From Nitrospira sp. ST-bin4 (GTDB lineage Bacteria > Nitrospirota > Nitrospiria > Nitrospirales > Nitrospiraceae): 7,884 bases of DNA. The position numbers were made by a program, and so were the translations under genes. How positions within the stretch are numbered: position 1 is the stretch's first letter; each line of letters begins with the position of its first letter. The notes beneath the pieces are model-generated. The model saw nothing but the letters and a program-made list of their open reading frames with translations, had not been told where the DNA came from and did no database searches. Location of the stretch: contig MSXM01000105.1 in assembly GCA_002083565.1 (NCBI GenBank), positions 1 to 7,884 on the forward strand. The letters run 5' to 3'. Positions 1 through 5,109 of this stretch are shown in pieces.

Positions 1-115
1 CTTCATCCTCGCCTGTTCCCCAGCCCTCGAGGGAACGATGGTCTTGGGAACCTACCAGAGGATCGCCATTCTGCTGCGGCGAACGATCTCGGACCATCTG
101 CCGCGTTCTCGGCAT
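1..115 (-). CDS. 5' end of an unidentified gene controlled by the cobalamin riboswitch (partial)
   Basis: An open frame starts at ATG (115-113) and runs uncut for 38 codons off the left edge. Its start is MPRTRQMVRDRSPQQ and the visible part is hydrophilic, without a signal peptide or membrane segment, so an outer-membrane B12 receptor is not suggested. The start is supported by a Shine-Dalgarno-like GAGGATC at 127-121, with 5 nt between it and the ATG, and by its place about 115 nt after the aptamer. Genes behind cobalamin riboswitches usually serve B12 synthesis, B12 or cobalt uptake, or B12-independent or B12-dependent isoenzymes such as ribonucleotide reductase or methionine synthase; none can be chosen from 38 residues. 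The frame is short, so the true start could lie further left and this could be leader sequence. Confidence 0.38.
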   Translation of the reverse strand, partial: MPRTRQMVRDRSPQQNGDPLVGSQDHRSLEGWGTGEDE

Positions 116-221
116 GAAACGATCCTCAACGTATTGCAGAGAATACGCCTCCGGTCGTTATCACGCCTGCGCCTTGCATCTGATCCGATCTCCTTCGCCT
201 CACTACGAAGGGATCCTCTGG
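55..221 (-). promoter_or_regulatory. Putative expression platform (RBS switch) behind the cobalamin aptamer
   Basis: Three segments can pair in two exclusive ways. In minus-strand RNA, GAUCCUCUGG at 64-55 (codons 18-21 of the putative gene) is perfectly complementary over 10 nt to CCAGAGGAUC at 221-212, just after the aptamer. Its first 7 nt are also perfectly complementary to the Shine-Dalgarno region GAGGAUC at 127-121. One fold would hide the ribosome-binding site and the other would free it. Translation control by RBS sequestration is a known mode for cobalamin riboswitches, but this pairing scheme is inferred from complementarity alone. No run of U after a hairpin is seen in this leader, so a transcription terminator is less likely. 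Confidence 0.33.
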
Positions 222-229
222 CAGGCTCC

Positions 230-452
230 CGTTCCTGGCAGGTCTTCTGGCTCATGGTTCACCCTACTTCCCGCGCCTTCCCAGCATGAGCGTGAAACGT
301 ATCTCGTGAATCGTATTTCGCGTGAACATGCAGGCGCTTCACGCTTCACGAACAACGCTTCACGGCCGTGCCAGTGGCCGTCGCGGGTTTCGTCCCCATT
401 TACAGCGGCGGGACCGCGAGGGCGTTTCACCCTCTTCCCTTACCCAGGAGTT
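230..452 (-). ncRNA. Cobalamin (adenosylcobalamin-type) riboswitch aptamer
   Basis: Read on the minus strand, the conserved cobalamin-aptamer blocks appear in order: AAGGGAAGAGGGTGAAAC, then GGTCCCGCCGCTGTAA, then GGCCACTGG, then TGGGAAGGCG, and finally ATGAGCCAGAAGACCTGCC. The last block is the B12-box region near the 3' end. A closing P1 helix can be drawn between TCCTGG at 449-444 and CCAGGA at 238-233. The stretch between the CCACTGG and GGGAAGG blocks (about 285-366) is a long extra arm made of repeated CGTGAA/TTCACG units. The aptamer senses B12 and normally represses the gene downstream, here the partial gene leaving the window at position 1. Ends are approximate to a few bases. Confidence 0.92.
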
Positions 453-466
453 ACAATGTATTGGGC

Positions 467-496
467 ACAATAGGAGAGAGAGACAAAACTTGTCAA
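467..496 (-). promoter_or_regulatory. Candidate sigma70-type promoter of the riboswitch transcript
   Basis: On the minus strand a perfect -35 hexamer TTGACA (496-491) is followed after 18 bp by TATTGT (472-467), a 4/6 match to the -10 consensus. Transcription would begin near 460, about 10 nt before the aptamer's P1 helix, which is where a riboswitch leader should start. A short inverted repeat, GACAA/TTGTC, at 482-494 overlaps the -35 box and may be chance. Confidence 0.5.
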
Positions 497-515
497 GTTC
501 CCACTGCCCCTCCGC

Positions 516-545
516 TTGTCACGGTTCCTCAAGCTGTGGTAGCAT
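516..545 (+). promoter_or_regulatory. Candidate promoter of rpmB
   Basis: TTGTCA (516-521) is a 5/6 match to the -35 box. After 18 bp comes TAGCAT (540-545), a 4/6 match to the -10 box, preceded by TG one base upstream (537-538) as in extended -10 promoters. The start site would lie near 552, giving a leader of about 38 nt before the rpmB GTG. It is divergent from and next to the riboswitch promoter. Confidence 0.4.
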
Positions 546-589
546 GCGCTCGTTATTGAGCAATCGATTTAGTTGGAAGGAGTAGTCCC

Positions 590-781
590 GTGGCTTTTCA
601 ATGTGAGATCTGTCTAAAGAAACCGACCTCCGGGAACAACGTCAGTCATGCCAACAACAAGACCCGACGCGTGTTCAATCCCAACATCCAGACCGTGCGG
701 GCTAAAGTAGGCGGCGCCAACAAGCGCATCCGCGTCTGCACCCGTTGTCTGCGTTCGGGATTAGTCACGAAGGCCGTCTAA
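590..781 (+). CDS. rpmB: 50S ribosomal protein L28 (bL28), zinc-ribbon form
   Basis: A 63-residue protein of normal bL28 length, starting MAFQCEICLKKP and carrying the family signature around NNVSHANNKTRRVFNPN (residues 16-32). bL28 is a structural protein of the large ribosomal subunit. Two cysteine pairs, C5/C8 and C50/C53, form the four-cysteine zinc-binding version of L28; many bacteria have a paralogue or version without cysteines. The start is GTG at 590, fixed by a strong Shine-Dalgarno GGAAGGAG at 575-582, 7 nt upstream. The gene stands alone: no rpmG follows, unlike the common rpmB-rpmG pair. No clear U-tailed terminator is seen after the TAA. Confidence 0.97.
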   Translation: MAFQCEICLKKPTSGNNVSHANNKTRRVFNPNIQTVRAKVGGANKRIRVCTRCLRSGLVTKAV

Positions 782-1049
782 CCCTCTCTCCGTTTCCCAT
801 CCTAATCCAAGGACTAACGCCACCCCACGAGCGGCGCGGTCTATAGACTTGCCCTATTGGGGGGAGGTCACCGGTGAGACATGTCTTTGCGATTCAGGTC
901 TAACGTTTCACGCCGGACAACCACAGTGTTGTACTTTTGGGTAGCCCAAAGACCTGCGCAGACAGAGAACACTTGATGGGGGTTTGTCCGGTAACGATCA
1001 GGAGGACAGGCTTCACTTGATGAGCCGCCTGGTCACACGAAATATGGTG
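782..1049. other. Non-coding stretch after rpmB with palindromes, function unknown
   Basis: No credible coding frame is visible. Two 10-bp perfect palindromes overlap by one base: TCACCGGTGA (868-877) and AGACATGTCT (877-886). Further right, CCGGACAA (913-920) is mirrored by TTGTCCGG (984-991), and a compact hairpin TTTGGG-TAG-CCCAAA (936-950) sits between them. CAGGTCT (895-901) and AGACCTG (950-956) form another 7-bp inverted pair that competes with that fold. A CACAC/GTGTG hairpin (1034-1051) lies next to the duplicated tRNA end and might have been the original tRNA-Gly terminator. The stretch could encode a small structured RNA or be a remnant; the sequence does not decide. Confidence 0.3.
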
Positions 1050-1074
1050 TGGAGCGGGCGGCGGGATTTGAACC
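1050..1074 (-). repeat. Exact 25-bp copy of the tRNA-Gly 3' end (attachment-site-like direct repeat)
   Basis: This segment is identical to 1223-1247, which is the T-loop, the 3' side of the T-stem, the acceptor strand and the CCA end of the tRNA-Gly gene. Identity stops sharply on both sides. Upstream of it there is no D-arm, anticodon arm or matching acceptor strand, so it is a fragment and not a second tRNA. Direct repeats of a tRNA 3' end are what site-specific integration into tRNA genes leaves behind. Only 148 bp separate the copies and no integrase is present, so if that is the origin, almost everything of the element is gone. Confidence 0.8.
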
Positions 1075-1118
1075 ACGCTCTGTCGCCGGATCGGCCCTGA
1101 AGCTTGCCTCCCGGCTCC

Positions 1119-1195
1119 TGCGGAGGGGGCCAGCCCCCTCGCATGCTCCCCACGAAAGGGGCACACCCCTTTCGGAAACCCCTGTCGCAGGTTTC
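1119..1195. repeat. Row of three strong hairpins next to the tRNA-Gly copy
   Basis: Three inverted repeats stand side by side. The first has arms GAGGGGGC and GCCCCCTC (1123-1130 and 1133-1140), extendable by TGC/GCA (1119-1121 and 1141-1143) with one bulged G. The second has 9-bp perfect arms CGAAAGGGG and CCCCTTTCG around CACA (1153-1174). The third is GAAA plus CCTG against CAGGTTTC around TCG (1175-1195), with a CC bulge. None is followed by a T run on either strand, so they are not standard terminators. Tandem GC-rich hairpins like these resemble small dispersed intergenic repeats of the REP/MITE kind. They lie in the 3' trailer of the tRNA-Gly transcript. Confidence 0.65.
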
Positions 1196-1201
1196 AAATC
1201 C
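1183..1201 (+). repeat. Inverted near-copy of the tRNA-Gly variable loop and T-arm
   Basis: TGTCGCAGGTTTCAAATCC on the plus strand matches the minus-strand tRNA segment TGTCGCGGGTTCAAATCC (1254-1237) with one substitution and one inserted T. It is therefore an inverted, slightly changed copy lying 21 nt beyond the tRNA's 3' end. The sequence after it does not continue into a CCGCC acceptor strand, so it is not a plus-strand tRNA gene. In the minus-strand primary transcript this trailer could pair with the T-arm of the tRNA itself. Confidence 0.6.
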
Positions 1202-1222
1202 ACAGGAACGCTGCTTGGAGTT

Positions 1223-1297
1223 TGGAGCGGGCGGCGGGATTTGAACCCGCGACAACTTGCTTGGGAAGCAAGGACTCTACCACTGAGCTACGCCCGC
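1223..1297 (-). tRNA. tRNA-Gly, anticodon CCC
   Basis: On the minus strand a complete 75-nt cloverleaf can be drawn. It has acceptor GCGGGCG/CGCCCGC, D-arm GCTC-AGTGGTA-GAGT, anticodon arm CTTGC-TTCCCAA-GCAAG, variable loop TTGTC, and T-arm GCGGG-TTCAAAT-CCCGC. Discriminator U and an encoded CCA follow. The anticodon CCC (1265-1263) reads GGG glycine codons. One weak spot is a G-U pair at the base of the D-stem. All conserved features (U8, GG in the D-loop, U33, TTC in the T-loop) are there, so the gene looks functional. It is transcribed away from the small membrane-protein gene, towards the tRNA fragment at 1050-1074. Confidence 0.97.
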
Positions 1298-1309
1298 TCA
1301 CTGATGGGC

Positions 1310-1339
1310 ATCCTACGCGGGCCATCGCACTCAAGTCAA
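1310..1339 (-). promoter_or_regulatory. Candidate promoter of tRNA-Gly
   Basis: On the minus strand TTGACT (1339-1334, 5/6 match to the -35 box) is followed after 18 bp by TAGGAT (1315-1310, 4/6 match to the -10 box). Transcription would start near 1303, only a few bases before the mature tRNA 5' end at 1297, as is common for single tRNA genes. Confidence 0.45.
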
Positions 1340-1377
1340 GAAACAGTCCCCATCTCAACAAACCTGTAGAATGATTC

Positions 1378-1420
1378 CACTGGTAAAATTTCCCGGTCCA
1401 ACCTGGGAATTTCCCCAGTG
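1378..1420. other. Long imperfect stem-loop upstream of the tRNA
   Basis: CACTGG (1378-1383) pairs with CCAGTG (1415-1420). Inside it, AAATTTCCCGG (1386-1396) pairs with CCTGGGAATTT (1402-1412) with two single-base bulges around a short TCCAA loop. Neither strand shows a good T run after the 3' arm, although the minus strand has TTTTACC. It may be a weak terminator or an operator, or it may have no function. Confidence 0.35.
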
Positions 1421-1605
1421 TATTTGCAGCCATCTCATGATGATCATAAAGGCACATAAACAATACGGCGCCTGGAGGAGGCCTGGCCGATCGAACCTAT
1501 GCAGGTGCCGGCAACCGTTGGGGCCTGACTGATGCTCCGGCGCAAACCGAACCGTAGATGCGACCGTTGAACGGAATGAGTCAGACTCCAGCGCCACCTT
1601 CAACC
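1421..1605. other. Intergenic stretch before the small membrane-protein gene, nothing assigned
   Basis: Together with the stem-loop and the tRNA promoter to its left, this makes a gene-free stretch of more than 300 bases. It contains a few short palindromes (ATGATCAT at 1440-1447, AGGCCT at 1479-1484, TGCCGGCA at 1506-1513) and a weak GGCAC/GTGCC pairing across 1451-1509. No convincing -35/-10 pair or known riboswitch motif was found. The promoter of the 1621 gene should lie here but cannot be placed. Confidence 0.3.
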
Positions 1606-1620
1606 AGGGAGGAGGTCATC

Positions 1621-1755
1621 ATGGATAAAGTCTGGCTCTATGCCGGCGGCATTATTGCGGGGACGGCGCTGCTGACCTATTTCGTGATTACCACTATCAG
1701 TAACACGAGTCCCCCGGCGAGTGATCTGAGGGCGGCGTACGAGAAGACCAAATAA
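1621..1755 (+). CDS. Small single-pass membrane protein, function unknown
   Basis: Translation from ATG 1621 gives 44 residues starting MDKVWLYAGG. Residues about 5-28 are one hydrophobic membrane helix with small residues (GGIIAGTALLTYFVITTI), followed by a short polar tail ending in AYEKTK. The start is chosen because a very strong Shine-Dalgarno AGGGAGGAGGT (1606-1616) lies 4 nt upstream. The same frame is open to an ATG at 1558, but that one has no such signal and would add a proline-rich non-hydrophobic leader. The short helix-plus-tail layout resembles small subunits or anchors of membrane complexes, but I recognise no family. It is alone on the plus strand, between a tRNA and the convergent tyrS gene. 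Confidence 0.68.
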   Translation: MDKVWLYAGGIIAGTALLTYFVITTISNTSPPASDLRAAYEKTK

Positions 1756-1788
1756 CAAGCTCTCGTTACGCTTGTCATGATCAGATGT

Positions 1789-1818
1789 TGCAGGGGCAGC
1801 ATATATGCTGCCCCTGCA
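1789..1818. repeat. Perfect 30-bp palindrome between convergent genes
   Basis: Twelve-base GC-rich arms (left arm TGCAGGGGCAGC, 1789-1800) flank ATATAT and are mirrored without a mismatch by GCTGCCCCTGCA (1807-1818). In RNA this makes a hairpin of at least 12 bp on either strand. It lies 34 bp after the stop of the small membrane-protein gene and 61 bp after the tyrS stop, the place for a bidirectional terminator. No T run follows on either side, so a classical intrinsic terminator is not supported. To its right, the 3' arm can pair instead with GGCGGGCA (1821-1828), which resembles the head of dispersed intergenic repeats. Confidence 0.85.
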
Positions 1819-1878
1819 GAGGCGGGCATCTACTCTCAAGTTGAAAATACGTCAGGAGAACATGAGAGGAGAGGCTGG

Positions 1879-3108
1879 CTATGTTGCGTTGAATTCCACG
1901 AGCGCAAATTTTCTTTTCCCGACCTTCAATCGGCGCGCCTGATTGGGATCAAAAGGAATGAGTTTGTCCGGATTGGATTCTTTCTCGCCATCAACCTCGA
2001 CTCCACCTTGAACGATCAAGCGCCTCGCTTCCGCGTTGCTTGAGACCAATCCTGTCTGGGCAATGAGCTTGATCAGCTTGATACTGCCTGTTCCCGACTC
2101 TCCCGTCTCCTGCATATCGCCGGCCGTCAAGATCAGATGTTTGTCCGGCTGATCAGGGAATTCCTGCTTCTGGAACTTCTGCTGAAACTCGGCTCGCGCC
2201 TGTCTGCCCGCCTCCCCGCCGTGATACCGTCCGACGAGCAGCTCGGCCAATGCCTGCTTGGCTTCCATCGGGTGCAGCGTCTTCACACGACCGAGATCTT
2301 CCGTCGTGAGCAACTCATAGTAACGATGCATGAGCAGGTCGCTGATCGACATCACTTTGCCAAACATGTCGCCGGGCTTGTCTTCCAACGCAATGTAGTT
2401 GCCCACGCTCTTGCTCATCTTCTTGACACCGTCGGTTCCCTCCAGCAACGGCATCGTGATCACAACCTGAGGTTCCTGCCCGTAGTCGCGCTGAAGTTCC
2501 CGCCCGACTAACAGGTTGAACTTCTGATCGGTCCCGCCCAATTCGACATCCGCCTTCAGCGCCACAGAATCGTACCCCTGCACCAGCGGATAGAGAAACT
2601 CGTGGACACTGATCGGCTTCTGCTCATGATACCGCTTCTGAAAATCGTCCCGTTCCATCATCCTGGCTACGCGATAATGCGCGGCCAGTTCGATCAATCC
2701 ACCCGCCGTCATCGGCCCCATCCAGCGGCTATTGAATTCGATGAGCGTCTTCTCCGGATCCAGGATTTTAAAGATCTGCCGCTGATAGGTCTTGGCATTC
2801 TCCCGCACCTGTTCAGTTGTGAGCGACTTGCGCGTTTCGGACACACCCGTCGGATCGCCGATCATGCCGGTAAAGTCGCCGATCAAAAAGAGGACCTGAT
2901 GGCCGAGATCCTGGAAATGTTTCAGCTTGTGGATCAGCACGGTATGTCCCAGATGAAGATCAGGCGCCGTCGGGTCGAAGCCCGCCTTGATCCGCAGGGG
3001 ACGATTTTCCTTCATGGCGCGCGTCAGCTTGGCTTCCAGCTCGATCGGATGAATCACTTCAACCACGCCGCGCAGAATGAGATCCAGCTGCTGTTTCACA
3101 TCGATCAT
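1879..3108 (-). CDS. tyrS: Tyrosyl-tRNA synthetase
   Basis: A 409-residue class I aminoacyl-tRNA synthetase that charges tRNA-Tyr with tyrosine using ATP, in the cytoplasm. The Rossmann catalytic domain carries the HIGH motif as HLGH (52-55) and the KMSKS motif intact (230-234). Between them are YPLVQGYD (173-180) and the GGTDQKFNL block (191-199), which belong to the tyrosine pocket. The C-terminal 65 residues (about 342-405) are an S4-type RNA-binding domain. The literal KMSKS, rather than the KFGKT of E. coli TyrS, places it with the TyrZ-like bacterial group. Length is normal. The ATG overlaps the stop of the upstream HhH gene as ATGA, and the nearest GGAG (3123-3120) is 11 nt away, so translation is probably coupled. 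Confidence 0.97.
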   Translation of the reverse strand: MIDVKQQLDLILRGVVEVIHPIELEAKLTRAMKENRPLRIKAGFDPTAPDLHLGHTVLIHKLKHFQDLGHQVLFLIGDFTGMIGDPTGVSETRKSLTTEQVRENAKTYQRQIFKILDPEKTLIEFNSRWMGPMTAGGLIELAAHYRVARMMERDDFQKRYHEQKPISVHEFLYPLVQGYDSVALKADVELGGTDQKFNLLVGRELQRDYGQEPQVVITMPLLEGTDGVKKMSKSVGNYIALEDKPGDMFGKVMSISDLLMHRYYELLTTEDLGRVKTLHPMEAKQALAELLVGRYHGGEAGRQARAEFQQKFQKQEFPDQPDKHLILTAGDMQETGESGTGSIKLIKLIAQTGLVSSNAEARRLIVQGGVEVDGEKESNPDKLIPFDPNQARRLKVGKRKFALVEFNAT

Positions 3109-3593
3109 AACGGTCGCTTCTCCGCATTGTTCTCCGTCTCTGCCGCAGCCACAGTCACCAGCGGCTTGAGACGGTCAAATTTCTTTGCGCCGATTCCGGC
3201 TACTTCACGCAAGTCTTCCACCGTCCGAAATCGCCCTACTGACTTTCGATAGGCAATCACCCGTTCAGCGAGCACCGCTCCGATCCCCGGCAACAATTCT
3301 AATTCTTGTGCGGTGGCTCTATTGAGATCCAGGACATGGCGCGGCGCCGCCACATTGGCGTGACTCGCAACCCGCGGTACAACTGGTTGCCCGGTGGTCG
3401 TCTTCTGCTGAGACCGATCAGGCAGACCCGGTTCAGATTTGAATGTGACGGGAACCTGCATGGGAACGGCCATCGAGTCGTCCAGAGCCGCCACATGCTC
3501 CAGGGACGTATCGGGAGTCTGCCACCCGATCCAAAACACAACTCCTATTGTCCCAGCCAACATGCCGAACTTGAACAGGAGGGATCGAATCAT
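3105..3593 (-). CDS. ComEA-like helix-hairpin-helix DNA-binding protein, membrane-anchored
   Basis: The 162-residue protein has one N-terminal hydrophobic helix (about 9-24, MLAGTIGVVFWIGW). A low-complexity linker of some 60 residues follows, then a tandem helix-hairpin-helix domain at 88-147. The HhH hairpins are LPGIG (101-105) and VAGIG (131-135), preceded by the family phrase LDLNRATAQELELLPGIG. In the ComEA family this domain binds double-stranded DNA without sequence preference outside the membrane during natural transformation. A membrane-anchored HhH protein alone does not prove competence; no comEC or pilus gene is in the window. It is joined by 4-bp ATGA overlaps to lpdA before it and tyrS after it, so it rides in a housekeeping operon. 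Confidence 0.87.
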   Translation of the reverse strand: MIRSLLFKFGMLAGTIGVVFWIGWQTPDTSLEHVAALDDSMAVPMQVPVTFKSEPGLPDRSQQKTTTGQPVVPRVASHANVAAPRHVLDLNRATAQELELLPGIGAVLAERVIAYRKSVGRFRTVEDLREVAGIGAKKFDRLKPLVTVAAAETENNAEKRPL

Positions 3594-5023
3594 GCTCCCG
3601 CCTTTTTTCTGACCTGATGAATCGCGGCGCCTTCGACATCTTCCAGGGCCTCCAACATGCCCTCGGCCAACGTGGGATGGGCATGAATCATACCGGCGGC
3701 TTGTGAGGCTGTCATCCCCATCTGCATCGCCAGCGCCGCTTCATGAATCAGATCAGCCGCATGAGCCCCGACAATATGCGCGCCAAGAATCTTGTCGGTT
3801 GTCGTATCGGCAATTACTTTGAAAAATCCTGTGATATCCCCCGTCGCTTGCGCCTTTCCAAGCGCGGCGTATCGGAACCGGCCGACTTTCACGCCGTGAT
3901 CGGGGTTCGCCCCTGTGGCCTGAACACGATCCCGAGCCTGCTGTTCAGTCAACCCGACACGGCCGACTTCGGGCAGCGTGAAGATGCCGGCGGGAATCAC
4001 ATCGTAGTTGATACGTATCGTATGGCCAAGGATATTCTCGACCGCGACCTTTCCCTGAGCCGACGCCACATGCGCCAGCATACCCTTGCCGACAACATCA
4101 CCGATGGCATAGACGCCTGGAACATTCGTCTCCATTCGCTCATCGACGAGCACTTCGCCGCGTCTGCCCAGCGCCACACTCACACGATCCAGGCCGATAC
4201 CCTGCGACTGAAAACCCCGTCCGATGGAAATGAGCAAGACATCGGCTTCAACCGTGGTCTCGTCCGCCAACGATATAACCAGCGCATCAACGGTGTGATC
4301 GACCCGCTTGATCGTAGTGCCGGTCTTCACCTCAACCGACCGCTTTTTTAGTTCTCGCTCCATGAGCGCTGACACATCCCCGTCTTCCAACGGAAGGACC
4401 TTCGGCTGCAACTCAACCATGGTCACGACGGTCCCCAGTCCACTGAAATAGGTCGCACATTCGCAGCCTTCGACGCCGCCACCCAGAATCACCATCCGTT
4501 TGGGAATAACCTCCAGATCCAACGCTTCTTTGCTGGTGATGATCCGCTTCCCGTCGATCGGAAACTGCGCCGGCTGCGGCCAGGATGAGCCGGTCGCAAT
4601 AATGAGGGCATCAGCCTCCACGTTCTGTTGCTTACCCTCCGGTCCGACCACCGTGATGGTTCTGGCATCCGACAACTCTCCTCTGCCTTCCACGACATCA
4701 ATGTTCCAGGCCTTGAACAATGTGGCAATCCCCTTGACCAATCCAGCCACAACTTTGTTCTTCCGGGCCACCATTCGAGCCAAGTCATATCGAACAGGCC
4801 CCGCCAGCACTAAGCCGAGGTCCTCCGCTTTCTTCAGCTTCTCACCGAGTTCGATGACGGAGAGGAGCGTTTTGCTGGGAATACAGCCCCAGTTGAGGCA
4901 AACCCCGCCGAGTGCCTGCCGCTCGACGACCGTCACACGAGCGCCAAGTTGCGCCGCGCGGATCGCGGCGACATAGCCGCCCGGTCCGGCGCCGAGGATT
5001 GCAATGTGTGTTGGGACTGACAT
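3590..5023 (-). CDS. lpdA: Dihydrolipoyl dehydrogenase (E3 / L-protein)
   Basis: A 477-residue flavoprotein disulfide reductase. It reoxidises dihydrolipoyl groups on carrier domains and passes electrons to NAD+, serving the glycine cleavage system and 2-oxoacid dehydrogenases. The FAD-binding fold starts with GAGPGG (11-16). The redox disulfide is C42/C47 in GGVCLNWGCIPSK. The NAD-binding fold carries GGGVEG (181-186), the second FAD motif is YAIGDV (305-310), and the C-terminal dimer interface has the catalytic pair H449/E454 in HAHPTLAE. All key residues are present and length is normal. gcvH lies 86 bp upstream, which points to glycine cleavage as its main partner. The ATG is the only sensible start, but no good Shine-Dalgarno precedes it. 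Confidence 0.96.
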   Translation of the reverse strand: MSVPTHIAILGAGPGGYVAAIRAAQLGARVTVVERQALGGVCLNWGCIPSKTLLSVIELGEKLKKAEDLGLVLAGPVRYDLARMVARKNKVVAGLVKGIATLFKAWNIDVVEGRGELSDARTITVVGPEGKQQNVEADALIIATGSSWPQPAQFPIDGKRIITSKEALDLEVIPKRMVILGGGVEGCECATYFSGLGTVVTMVELQPKVLPLEDGDVSALMERELKKRSVEVKTGTTIKRVDHTVDALVISLADETTVEADVLLISIGRGFQSQGIGLDRVSVALGRRGEVLVDERMETNVPGVYAIGDVVGKGMLAHVASAQGKVAVENILGHTIRINYDVIPAGIFTLPEVGRVGLTEQQARDRVQATGANPDHGVKVGRFRYAALGKAQATGDITGFFKVIADTTTDKILGAHIVGAHAADLIHEAALAMQMGMTASQAAGMIHAHPTLAEGMLEALEDVEGAAIHQVRKKAGA

Positions 5024-5109
5024 CTTGGATGGCGGTTTAGACTGACGTCATACACGCGTGCGATGGCTCACCCCTCGACCGTGGCCTCGGCTGACACCCG
5101 CACTCTTCA

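Noticed and set aside
114..473. Open frames on the plus strand over the riboswitch
   Set aside because: The conserved blocks of the minus-strand cobalamin aptamer explain this sequence; the frames have no ribosome-binding site and no family resemblance.
1050..1140. Second tRNA gene on the minus strand
   Set aside because: Only the T-loop-to-CCA end matches; the 5' T-stem strand is mispaired and no D-arm, anticodon arm or acceptor 5' strand is found upstream.
1451..1560. Possible riboswitch (c-di-GMP or fluoride type) before the small membrane-protein gene
   Set aside because: A CTGATGCTCC-like piece and a GCAGGTGCCGG piece looked suggestive, but the required conserved segments (GCAAAGC for c-di-GMP, GGCGATG with its partner for fluoride) are missing.
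1789..1818. Classical intrinsic terminator
   Set aside because: The hairpin is strong, but neither strand has a T run after it.
2602..3252. Long open frame of 216 codons on the plus strand
   Set aside because: It is fully antisense to tyrS and the HhH gene, both with clear family motifs; its protein is rich in His/Arg and resembles no family, as expected of a shadow frame in GC-rich DNA.
3743..4351. Open frame of 202 codons on the plus strand
   Set aside because: It lies antisense within lpdA, whose motifs are intact on the minus strand.
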